A stretch of 64,000 bases of DNA from Elusimicrobiota bacterium (GTDB lineage Bacteria; Elusimicrobiota; Elusimicrobia; UBA1565; UBA9628), in assembly GCA_027452025.1 (NCBI GenBank), contig DAIDHI010000105.1:45056-109055 (forward strand), written 5' to 3'. A program made the translations under genes and the position numbers. Below are positions 53,281-61,069 of the stretch, one piece after another. A model generated the notes under the pieces. That model saw nothing but the letters and a program-made list of their open reading frames with translations, did no database searches and was not told the origin of the DNA. Positions within the stretch are counted from its first letter, which is position 1, and every line of letters starts with the position of its first letter.

Positions 53281-54479
53281 CTTTGCAGCCCGGCTTCGGA
53301 CGCCAAGCTCCGGCAAGAGCGCACTAGCGCGGTCCCCAGCGGAGTCAACGGCAGCGACTCGACGATCCTCCAGTAGCGCGGGTAGCCAGCTTGCAGAAAG
53401 CTTATCCTGCGTTCCAGCGGTCGACGGTCGAACCGGTCGGGCGAGCGGATTGCCCGCCTGAGGCCCTGGATGATCAGGAGGTAGATGTAGCCCGCCTGGA
53501 GCAGCACGCTCGGACGCCGCGGAACGCCGAACCACGGAGCGGGAGTGTAGCCTTCGTCCCGGGCGACAAACGGCTCGAGGTAGTGGTTGAGGCGCAGATG
53601 CGCGGTCTCGTGTATGAGATTGTCCATATCAACCCACCAGTCGCCGGAAAAAGAGAACAAGATCGCGCCCAGCATCGGCTTGAGCGTCCCGCCCCACTGC
53701 TTGCGCCCGTCGATAGGAATGAGCAGTCTGACGAAATAGAGTATCTCGCGATGATATTGCGGCCAATACCGGCCCACTCGGTCAATGACTTCCCGCGCCG
53801 CAGCGAGTTCGCCGGGCCGCCGACGCGCGACAATTCTGAGCCGCTTCCCGCTGAAGGTCTCGTTTGCGGTCGAGGTATGATCGATGGTTTCTGTCAAGAG
53901 CGGCTCGTTATTCGCCACCTCGATGCCGGACGGCAGGAAATCCTCGCCTCGGTCGGCGAAATCGCGCGGCGTCACGCGAACTCGCCAGCCGGGGCAAGCC
54001 AGCTCGAGCCGGCCTTCCGACAAGCGCGCCGACAGACGGCGATCGCGTCGCGCAGTCCCCGCCTTGATCTTGAACCGTTCCCCTGGAAAAACAACGTCGC
54101 CGAATGCGTCGGCCCATAGCGAGAAGCCGCCCGGCGCTTCTTTCCCGGCCCTCAGAAGGGGCGCGACGAACGCATGCGACGCTTTCGCTAACAGGGTGCG
54201 CAGCGCCTCGCGTTCCGTCCGCAGGAGGCCCTGACTGACGGCTCGCAGCCAAAGGCTCATCGCGGGCGACAGAAGCGCGTCTTTCTGGCGGCCGCGAGGC
54301 AGAGTCCGGAATGCCCGCAGCAGCCCATCGAGCCCCGAATCCCGCAAGAGCCCGGGCTGGCGGCCCGCAAGCGCCAGTTCGAGAGCCGAGAGCATCCGGC
54401 GATTCTCGCTAAAGAGCGCGGCCCGCAACCCGCGGAAGGCGCTTAGACGCCCGACCGCCGGAAGGCGGGGGCTAGGCAC
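53277..54479 (-). CDS. HExxH-motif protein, putative peptide beta-hydroxylase family
   Basis: A 400-residue protein with a HETAH motif in NLIHETAHLRLNHYLEP near residue 290. The pattern (N-terminal helical part, central IVARRRPGELAAAREVIDRVGRYWP, then HExxH followed by Asn-His) fits the family once named HEXXH peptide-modification proteins, some of which are now described as 2-oxoglutarate-dependent peptide beta-hydroxylases in RiPP gene clusters. It is last of a minus-strand operon with three radical SAM genes. The assignment rests on the motif and context; a metalloprotease of similar form is the alternative. Confidence 0.7.
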   Translation of the reverse strand: MPSPRLPAVGRLSAFRGLRAALFSENRRMLSALELALAGRQPGLLRDSGLDGLLRAFRTLPRGRQKDALLSPAMSLWLRAVSQGLLRTEREALRTLLAKASHAFVAPLLRAGKEAPGGFSLWADAFGDVVFPGERFKIKAGTARRDRRLSARLSEGRLELACPGWRVRVTPRDFADRGEDFLPSGIEVANNEPLLTETIDHTSTANETFSGKRLRIVARRRPGELAAAREVIDRVGRYWPQYHREILYFVRLLIPIDGRKQWGGTLKPMLGAILFSFSGDWWVDMDNLIHETAHLRLNHYLEPFVARDEGYTPAPWFGVPRRPSVLLQAGYIYLLIIQGLRRAIRSPDRFDRRPLERRISFLQAGYPRYWRIVESLPLTPLGTALVRSCRSLASEAGLQS

Positions 54480-55956
54480 CGCTGCCGGCTTCCTGCCATC
54501 GGCGATAGACGCGCAGCGAATCGTCGGTGTCGTGCATCTCGATGGGAACGCCCTCTTGCTCGGCGCAGCGGCGCAGCGCGACCATGCGCCTGATCCGTTC
54601 CTCGAAATCGTTCTTGCCGTCCCGCGTGCGCCAGAACATCATGTGGAACCGGTCTGGATCGATCCTATAGTCCTGCGCTTGTCGATGCATGGGCGATTGG
54701 TTGTCCATGTAGACAGGACCGATCGCGCTGATGCGCGAGATGTTGGCGGCGTTGCGCCGGACGAATTCCAGAGTCTGCTCGAAGTCTTCCGGCGTCTCGG
54801 TAGGAAACCCGGCCATGAGAAGGACCAGCGTGCGTATGCCCGCCCGACAGCATTCTCGGAGGTTGTCCTCGGCCACGGGGACCCGATAGCCCTTCTTCAT
54901 GGCGTTGACCACCCGTTGGGAGCCGCTTTCGATGCCGAACCACAATTCCTCGCAGCCGGACTCGCGCAGCTGTCCGATAACTTCCCGGGTCATGTCCGGC
55001 CGTACCACGGCATAGCCCTGCCAGGAAAACTCCGGCAGCCGCCCGGCCTCCCTGCGGTCGCGTACTTCCCGGCAAAAGGCCCCCAACTCCTTCATGTTGG
55101 CGTTGACGAGAGGGTCGCCGATCAGGAACCCGCGCAGTCCGGGATGGCGCCCGGCCAAATATTCGACTTCCTCGGCCACTCGGGCCCCGCTGCGAGTCCT
55201 CCAGCCGCCCCAGAAGCTCTCGACGTCGCAAAAAACGCACTTCTTGTAGCAGCCCCTGTTGAAGTAGGTCGTCAACAGGCCTTTGCCGCCGTAGTCCGCG
55301 AAATCCACTTGGCCGAAGTCTGGAAAAGGCAGCGCGTCGAGGTCCGGAACGCCGGGGAGGGCTCCCGCTTGCACGAATCGGCCGTCCCTTTTTACGTAGG
55401 CGCCGGCGCAGGGCGCGAAGCGGCCCTCGCTCCAGCGATCAAGCAGCTCGAGCAGAGCCAATTCTCCTTCGCCGGGAACCACGGCATCGATGGCCGCCAA
55501 GTCCCTCTGACCCTTCATGGGCGCTCCCTCGAGGTCGAAGAGGCGCGTCGCTTCGGGGCCCCCGAAGACGATGGAAAGGCCTGGCTTCTCGCGCTTGAGT
55601 CTTTCGGCGAGGAGCGCGCTCATGTGCCAGGTCGTGGCATATGCCGTGAAGCCTACGACATCCGGATCCTTTTGGAGGATGCGCCGGACCGCTTCGTCGG
55701 TGGTCCTGCCCGCGCGAAGCAGCCAAGCCGCGACGAAGCGTCCATCCCTCAGGCTCAAAGTCAGCGGCAAGATCCCGGCTTGAGCCACGTCGGACGGCGC
55801 CTGTTTGAGGAAGAGCGGGCCCAGATCCAGGGTCTCGACCGCATAGCCGCGCGACTTAAGAAAGGGCTTGAGCAGCGCCGGTCCCAGGGCGGGAGTCCAG
55901 AAGCTCCAGCCTGGGCACAGGACGAGGCAAACGCGGGGCGGGCGACGACGGCTCAT
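54472..55956 (-). CDS. B12-binding-type radical SAM protein (B)
   Basis: A 494-residue protein with a cobalamin-binding-like domain (about 1-190; VCLVLCPGWSFWTPALGPALLK, VFGGPEATRLF, VVPGEGELALLELL) and a radical SAM barrel (about 215-430; NRGCYKKCVFC, then WFGIESGSQRVVNAMKKG). No DxHxxG is seen. It is a close paralogue of the next gene, and a more distant one of the protein at 36659-38161. Substrate unknown. Overlaps the HExxH gene by 8 nt. Confidence 0.88.
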   Translation of the reverse strand: MSRRRPPRVCLVLCPGWSFWTPALGPALLKPFLKSRGYAVETLDLGPLFLKQAPSDVAQAGILPLTLSLRDGRFVAAWLLRAGRTTDEAVRRILQKDPDVVGFTAYATTWHMSALLAERLKREKPGLSIVFGGPEATRLFDLEGAPMKGQRDLAAIDAVVPGEGELALLELLDRWSEGRFAPCAGAYVKRDGRFVQAGALPGVPDLDALPFPDFGQVDFADYGGKGLLTTYFNRGCYKKCVFCDVESFWGGWRTRSGARVAEEVEYLAGRHPGLRGFLIGDPLVNANMKELGAFCREVRDRREAGRLPEFSWQGYAVVRPDMTREVIGQLRESGCEELWFGIESGSQRVVNAMKKGYRVPVAEDNLRECCRAGIRTLVLLMAGFPTETPEDFEQTLEFVRRNAANISRISAIGPVYMDNQSPMHRQAQDYRIDPDRFHMMFWRTRDGKNDFEERIRRMVALRRCAEQEGVPIEMHDTDDSLRVYRRWQEAGSGA

Positions 55957-57434
55957 ACGCTGTCCAGCTCCCGGTGGGCCTTGTAGGCGGCCAGGACGTG
56001 TTCAGGCTCCGGCGTCCAGATTGGAATGCCTTCCTGTTCCGCACAACGGCGCATGGCAAGAAGGCGCCTGTATCTTTCCATTACATGATTGGCGCCGCCC
56101 AGAGAAGTCCAGTACATGGGATGGAAGCCTTCGGCTTCGACGGTATAGGCTTCTCGGCGGCGATGCAACGGGGTATCGTTACCGATGAAGGCCGATTCGG
56201 TGGCGCTGATGTGCGAGATGTGGGCGGCATTGCGACGGATGAACCCCAGCGTCTGCTCGAAGTCCTGGGAGGCCTCGGTGGGAAACCCTATGATCAACAT
56301 GATGCCGGTCTTGATGCCGGCTCGGCGGCAGGCCCGGAGGTTCGCGTTCGCGACCGGGATGCGGAAGCCTTTCTTCATCGCATCGAGGACCCTTTGCGAG
56401 CCGCTCTCGATGCCGAACCACAACTCCTCGCAGCCCGCCGCCCGCAGCTCCGCGGCGACCTCGTCCGTCGTTTCCGGACGAACGACGGCGTAGCCTCGCC
56501 AGGACACTTCTCGAAGCCGGCCGGCGGCCCTCTTGGCGCGCAACGCGCCGCAGAACGAGAGCAGCTCTTTCATCGAGGCGTTGACGAGCGGGTCGCCGAA
56601 CATGAAATCGCGCGCTTCGGGATGAAGGGCGGCCAAATGCTCGACTTCATCGGCCACGCGAGTCCCTCGGCGAGACCTCCACCCGCCCCATACGTTATCG
56701 ACGTCGCAAAACACGCATTTTCGGACGCAGCCCCTGCTGAAGTAAGTCATGAGGCGGCCCGTGTTCCCGTAGTCGCGGGCTCGGAAGCCGCCGAAGTCGG
56801 GGAATGGCATTCCGTCGAGGTCGACGGTCTTCGCCTCTCCCGTCCACACAAAGGCATCCTCCTTCCGCACATAAGCTCCGGGGGACGGCTCGAATCCGGA
56901 GGCGGTCCAGCGCGAGAGCAGCGCGATCAAGGCTTCCTCGCCTTCGCCCGGGATGGCTGCGTCGACCAGCGCCAAGTCGCCGTCCTGGTCCCGCATGGCA
57001 CGACCTCCATGGTCGAACAGGCGCGAGAGCTCCGGTCCGCCGAAGACCACCGACAGCCCGGGCCTTTCGTGCTTGAGACGTTCGGCGAGCAGCGCGCTCA
57101 TGTGCCAGGTCGTCGTGTAAACGGAGAAACCGACCACGTCGGGATCGGTATCGAGGACCCGCCTGACCGCCTCCTCGACGGCCCCGGGCGCGCGGAGCCA
57201 CCAGGCGACGGCGAAGCGCCTGTCCTGTAGGCGATGGCCAAGATGCCCGTCCCAAGCCCGCGTGATCTCCTCCGGCGCGGTGTTCCAGAAGAGCGGCCCC
57301 AGGTCCACGGTTTCAACCTCATAGCCCCGCAGAAGGAGGACCGATTTGAGCAGCGCAAGGCCCAGCGCCGGCGCGGTCAAGCTCCAGCCCGGGCAAAGGA
57401 TCAGGCAGACTCTCGGGCGCCGTTTACTCATCAA
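55953..57434 (-). CDS. B12-binding-type radical SAM protein (C)
   Basis: A 493-residue paralogue of (B) with the same domains. VCLILCPGWSLTAPALGLALLK opens the B12-type domain, SRGCVRKCVFC is the cluster motif and WFGIESGSQRVLDAMKKG follows. The pair diverges mostly after residue 430, which may reflect different substrates. Overlaps (B) by 4 nt and the next gene by 11 nt. The tandem arrangement suggests duplication followed by divergence. Confidence 0.88.
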   Translation of the reverse strand: MMSKRRPRVCLILCPGWSLTAPALGLALLKSVLLLRGYEVETVDLGPLFWNTAPEEITRAWDGHLGHRLQDRRFAVAWWLRAPGAVEEAVRRVLDTDPDVVGFSVYTTTWHMSALLAERLKHERPGLSVVFGGPELSRLFDHGGRAMRDQDGDLALVDAAIPGEGEEALIALLSRWTASGFEPSPGAYVRKEDAFVWTGEAKTVDLDGMPFPDFGGFRARDYGNTGRLMTYFSRGCVRKCVFCDVDNVWGGWRSRRGTRVADEVEHLAALHPEARDFMFGDPLVNASMKELLSFCGALRAKRAAGRLREVSWRGYAVVRPETTDEVAAELRAAGCEELWFGIESGSQRVLDAMKKGFRIPVANANLRACRRAGIKTGIMLIIGFPTEASQDFEQTLGFIRRNAAHISHISATESAFIGNDTPLHRRREAYTVEAEGFHPMYWTSLGGANHVMERYRRLLAMRRCAEQEGIPIWTPEPEHVLAAYKAHRELDSV

Positions 57435-58698
57435 GGAGGCAGGCCAACTCGGGGAACGCGGCTTCGAAGCTCTCGCCGCGAGCGCCGTCGAGCTGGGCTG
57501 TGACCCGCCGGAAAGTGGCGAGCTCGGAGCTGCGGTCGGCCGCCATCATGTAATTGAGGGCCATCATGAAGTTGAGGGAGCTCGGAAGATAGTCCTTCGG
57601 CTGCCGGCCGGCTGCGAGAGGCCGCAGGTAATCCTTGGCATGGCGCATGAATCTTTCGGCCACGCGCGCCTTGAGTTCAGGAGGAAGCGCCTGCATGCTG
57701 TAGTAGGACGGCGACCGAAGGATCTGCAGGCCGAACCGCGCCGGCTCGATCAAGCCTCGCTCAATCCACTCCCGGTGGAAATCAGGCAGATGTAACGCGT
57801 TGAAGAGGCTGGCCACGGGAGCGACGCTGAACTTGACCCGAGGGCACTCTCGGCGCGCCCGCCGCCAATTTCGCACGGACTCGCCCCAGTCTTGGCCCTT
57901 ACGCAGATATTCCCCGCGCCGCCCCATCGCGTCGAAGCTGGCCGCCACTTCGACGTCTTTGAACTGGTTCCATAGGCAGGTCACGTCCTTGCCACGAAAA
58001 GTCAGCGTCGAGAAATTCGTGTTGTACTGAAGGGTGATATGATTGAGCTTGCGCTCGAGCAGCAGTTCGAGCAGGCGATAATGCCCAGCCGCGAGCAGGG
58101 GCTCGCCTCCGACCATCTGGATCACCTGGACCTCGGGCAGGCGGCGCTCCAGAATCCGCAGAAAGCCGGCCAAGTCGTCGGTCGGAGTCCAAAGAGCATG
58201 CTTGAACCTTCCTGCTTTTAAGTCGCCGATGAGCAAGGCGTCCTCGTACCAAGACGAGCTGCGCTCGATGGAGCACATCCGGCACCGGAAGTTGCAAAGG
58301 TTGGAGAAAATGACGTGGAGACGGCGCACGCGGATCTTTGGCAGGCTGCCGTCCTCGCGCGTGCTCTCGACGAGGTCCTGGTCGGCCGCGAACCGGTGGT
58401 TGGCCCATTTGCGCGCGCTGAACCCCCCCGTGAGCTCGCTGTCGTAGCAATACGAGCAGCCGGAGCTGGGCTTGCCCGCCAGCATGTCGCGGCGCAGGCG
58501 GCGGACGGCTTGGGAGTTGAGCAACTCCTCAGGGGGCGACCGGCGCAGCGAGCCCATCGCCGGGCCCATCCAATGGCAGCACGGCAGCACCGTGCCGTCG
58601 GCCTCGTTGTAAAGGCTCACCCAAGGGAGCATGCAGAAGACCTTGGATTCGCGGGCCTCGGGAAGACGAGTTGATCTTTTAGCGTTGGACGAGGCCAT
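57424..58698 (-). CDS. Twitch-domain radical SAM protein
   Basis: A 424-residue radical SAM enzyme. The N-terminus has FCMLPWVSLYNEADGTVLPCC (Cys22, Cys40, Cys41) and GCSYCYD (81, 84), a twitch/SPASM-like auxiliary-cluster region placed before the barrel. The core motif is LCNFRCRMC (135/139/142), and MVGGEPL follows. Twitch-type enzymes often modify peptides or sugars. Start taken at ATG 58698, which falls 20 nt inside the end of the methyltransferase gene. Same operon as the two B12-type enzymes. Confidence 0.85.
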   Translation of the reverse strand: MASSNAKRSTRLPEARESKVFCMLPWVSLYNEADGTVLPCCHWMGPAMGSLRRSPPEELLNSQAVRRLRRDMLAGKPSSGCSYCYDSELTGGFSARKWANHRFAADQDLVESTREDGSLPKIRVRRLHVIFSNLCNFRCRMCSIERSSSWYEDALLIGDLKAGRFKHALWTPTDDLAGFLRILERRLPEVQVIQMVGGEPLLAAGHYRLLELLLERKLNHITLQYNTNFSTLTFRGKDVTCLWNQFKDVEVAASFDAMGRRGEYLRKGQDWGESVRNWRRARRECPRVKFSVAPVASLFNALHLPDFHREWIERGLIEPARFGLQILRSPSYYSMQALPPELKARVAERFMRHAKDYLRPLAAGRQPKDYLPSSLNFMMALNYMMAADRSSELATFRRVTAQLDGARGESFEAAFPELACLLDE

Positions 58699-59713
58699 AG
58701 GGAAGAGGGTGGAACGGCCGCTCCAGCCGCGCGCCGTCCGACAGAGCAGCCCTGATGGCCGGACTTTCGGCTTCCTGCGGGCCGCAGGCGAGAAAAAGGC
58801 GCCGCGCTCCGAACCAATCCTTCCCGATGACGTGCGCTTGGGCGGCGAGTGAGCTTTCGGTGAGCGCGAACGTCGAGACAAACCAATCGGCGCGCGGCAG
58901 CGGCTTCTCGAGAAATCCCGTCAACAAGGGAACGAGATTGATCTTCCCCGCTTGAACCCGATCTCCGCGGGCGCGCCACAAGTGGACGATCTCTTCCCCT
59001 AGCATCGTGCTCAAAAAGAGCCATTGCAGGCAGGATGAGAAGGGCAGGTCGATGATCACGTATGTATGCTGCGGCCACAGGATGCGGGCCAGCTTGGCCA
59101 GATTCCCGTATCCGCCGCCCCATTCGACGACGCAGCCGGGGCCCATGTCCTTTTCGAGCGGACCGGAAACGATGCGCGACAGGTAGTAGAGATTGAGGAC
59201 GTTGTCCCATCGGCTCCAATACGGGGGAAACCAGGAAGCCCGTCCGAAGCAATCGCCGCTCAAGGTCTTTCTCAGGGTCTTGGCGCTTTGGCCGCTTTTG
59301 AGCGCTGCCAGGATATCGCCAACCACGGTTGGAGGCAGCCGGCCGAACCCGACCATCTGGGGCGGGAACTTATCAGAGCGGGGCCGTGGAAGATAGGCCT
59401 TTTCGTAATAGCGGAGTTCCAGCTTCCAGTCGGCCCTCACGAACCGGTCGGCCAGCGGGTCTGCACGCCGGACGTCGTCATAGACTTCCTGGAATCGCGA
59501 CGCCAAGGACTCGAACCTCACACCCTGCGTCGGGTCCTCGAAGGCGACGCCATGCCGACGCGCCAAGCGGTAAAGCGCCCAAGCACCGCGACACGACTCG
59601 CGCGCGAGCTGCGGACTGCCGACGGCTTTTCGTACCGAGAGGATGTTCTCGGCGAGCGCGCGGAAGTGCCCGCTTTGCCGAGCCACTCCGTTTCCGAATC
59701 GGGGATCTCGCAC
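58679..59713 (-). CDS. Putative sugar O-methyltransferase
   Basis: A 344-residue SAM-dependent methyltransferase of the putative sugar O-methyltransferase family. The SAM-binding VVEWGGGYGNLAKLARIL is near 195-212, followed by YVIIDLPFSSCLQWLFLSTML and a FVSTFALTES segment. The N-terminal half (about 1-185) is helical. Starts at GTG 59713, 5 nt after the stop of the GT2 gene. It likely methylates the sugar added by a neighbouring transferase. Confidence 0.8.
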   Translation of the reverse strand: MRDPRFGNGVARQSGHFRALAENILSVRKAVGSPQLARESCRGAWALYRLARRHGVAFEDPTQGVRFESLASRFQEVYDDVRRADPLADRFVRADWKLELRYYEKAYLPRPRSDKFPPQMVGFGRLPPTVVGDILAALKSGQSAKTLRKTLSGDCFGRASWFPPYWSRWDNVLNLYYLSRIVSGPLEKDMGPGCVVEWGGGYGNLAKLARILWPQHTYVIIDLPFSSCLQWLFLSTMLGEEIVHLWRARGDRVQAGKINLVPLLTGFLEKPLPRADWFVSTFALTESSLAAQAHVIGKDWFGARRLFLACGPQEAESPAIRAALSDGARLERPFHPLPYGLVQR

Positions 59714-59718
59714 CGCGG

Positions 59719-60597
59719 CTAATTGAGCGAAAAGGAGTGCGCGGTCTCGCGTTTGGCGAGCGCCGCGGATATCCTGCTTCCAAGCCGCCGCATGTCCGCC
59801 TGATAGCGGATGCCTCTGCCGATGACGGCGTCGAGCAAGATATCCTTGTACTGGCCGCGCCTGGTGGACCGCGGCAGGAGCCCGGCTCCAGCCTTGATCC
59901 TTCTGACGGCGTCGGAATACATCAGTGAGAGCTGGCCGGCTTCGTAGTCGCGAGTGCAGACGCCCAAGGCTTCATCGAGGAACGCAAATCCCGCCGCTCC
60001 ATAGCGACCGAACATCCTTCGGGCCATATCGTCGTCGACGCCGACCCATTTGAACGTCTCGTCGAAGCCGCCCGCGCGCTCGAAGACGGATCGCCGGATC
60101 ACGCTAAAGGATAGCTGCATGCTCCCGTAGGTCATCAGAACGAGGCGTCGTCGAGTCTCAGGAAGGCCCAGGACGCACGGATGCGCAAATGGGATGTCCC
60201 TCCAATGAATGCGCTGCACGACCTCCCCTCGACCGTTGCCGATCCAATAGCAGCAACGCGCGCATTTAGCCCTGGACCCCTCAAGAGCGCGGAACATTGA
60301 GGCGAGATAGTCTCTTGACCAGCAATCGTCCGACTCAAGGATGGCCACGAGCCGGCCGCGCGCCTGAGCCAAGGCCCCGTTGAGGAGGCTCGCCAGACCG
60401 GGGTTGTCCGGCATGGCGACGAGCCGCAGCGGCAGGCCGGCCGAAGCGAGGAAAGGGAGAGTGCCATCGTCCGATCCGGCGTCGGCGACGATGACCTCGA
60501 AATCGGTGAACGTCTGCCAGTAGACGCTCGCGAGGGCCTTCTTGAGCTTCTCAAAGCGATTATACGTCGTGACGATGACGGAAAATGCCGGAGCCAT
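59719..60597 (-). CDS. Family 2 glycosyltransferase, paralogue of the gene at 38240
   Basis: A 292-residue GT2, the same length as its paralogue. It shares FSVIVTTYNR, ALASVYWQT, VIVADAGS, ESDDCWSRDYL and an ending FSLN. The DxD-type motif is ESDD. It heads a minus-strand operon of GT2 - O-methyltransferase - twitch rSAM - rSAM C - rSAM B - HExxH. A TATAAT box lies 11 nt upstream of the ATG. Confidence 0.9.
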   Translation of the reverse strand: MAPAFSVIVTTYNRFEKLKKALASVYWQTFTDFEVIVADAGSDDGTLPFLASAGLPLRLVAMPDNPGLASLLNGALAQARGRLVAILESDDCWSRDYLASMFRALEGSRAKCARCCYWIGNGRGEVVQRIHWRDIPFAHPCVLGLPETRRRLVLMTYGSMQLSFSVIRRSVFERAGGFDETFKWVGVDDDMARRMFGRYGAAGFAFLDEALGVCTRDYEAGQLSLMYSDAVRRIKAGAGLLPRSTRRGQYKDILLDAVIGRGIRYQADMRRLGSRISAALAKRETAHSFSLN

Positions 60598-60608
60598 GGC
60601 TTCGGTCG

Positions 60609-60614
60609 ATTATA
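60609..60614 (-). promoter_or_regulatory. -10 box TATAAT for the GT2 - radical SAM operon
   Basis: Minus-strand TATAAT, 11 nt before the ATG at 60597, giving at most a few nucleotides of leader. It probably drives the whole minus-strand operon down to 53277. Confidence 0.5.
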
Positions 60615-60763
60615 ACCTATTGCCGGCACCCCCCAACAAACCCTCGGAACTTCAGCGCCAGTTGGAGGCGCTTGCCGACGCTGAGGTCGTCTCCCGCGGC
60701 AGGCTGCGCATTATGCACCGCATAGCGGAACGCCGAGTCTTTCCTGCGCTACCGCAAGCCCTC
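60615..60763. other. Intergenic region at the right border of the accessory island
   Basis: About 150 bp between the GT2 operon promoter and the end of the FtsB-like gene. A plus-strand frame from ATG 60596 stays open to 60841 (81 residues), but it overlaps both neighbours and matches nothing I know. No terminator or repeat was seen. Confidence 0.4.
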
Positions 60764-61069
60764 TTAAGGCTCGGCTTTCGGCGGCGGGAAACGGTACTCG
60801 ATCTCGCCTTTCTTGACGAAGCCGAGCTCGAGGCGGGCTAGGCGCTCGACGGCGGAGTCGCCGGTTTTGATGAGCTCCAGGCGCTGCGTCTCCTGCGCCT
60901 TCTGCGCCTGCAGGCGGTCGATCTGGGACTGGAGGCGGCGCAGCTCGATGTAGTTGGAGACCAGGCTGCGGAATCCTGAGTTGCCGAAAAAGACCGCCAG
61001 GACGCCCGCCGACAGCAGCAGGCGCTTCCAGCGCCCCCGCACCCAGCCGGGGACGGCGCCGCGCTTCAC
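60764..61069 (-). CDS. FtsB/DivIC-type septum formation protein
   Basis: A 101-residue bitopic protein: short basic N-terminus, one transmembrane segment (about 16-34) and a leucine-zipper-like coiled coil (about 40-75, ELRRLQSQIDRLQAQKAQE), then a short C-terminal part. This is the layout of the septum formation initiator family that bridges FtsL and FtsQ in the divisome. GTG start overlaps the enolase stop by 4 nt; eno-ftsB adjacency is a common arrangement in other bacteria. Confidence 0.88.
   Translation of the reverse strand: MKRGAVPGWVRGRWKRLLLSAGVLAVFFGNSGFRSLVSNYIELRRLQSQIDRLQAQKAQETQRLELIKTGDSAVERLARLELGFVKKGEIEYRFPPPKAEP

Noticed and set aside
36659..60597. Prophage or integrative element as the origin of the island
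   Set aside because: Apart from the S74 domain there is no integrase, capsid, tail or attachment site in the window, so horizontal transfer is possible but not shown.
60596..60841. Plus-strand frame of 81 residues at the right border of the island
   Set aside because: It is not low in complexity, but it overlaps the starts and ends of two supported genes, has no ribosome-binding site and matches nothing I know.
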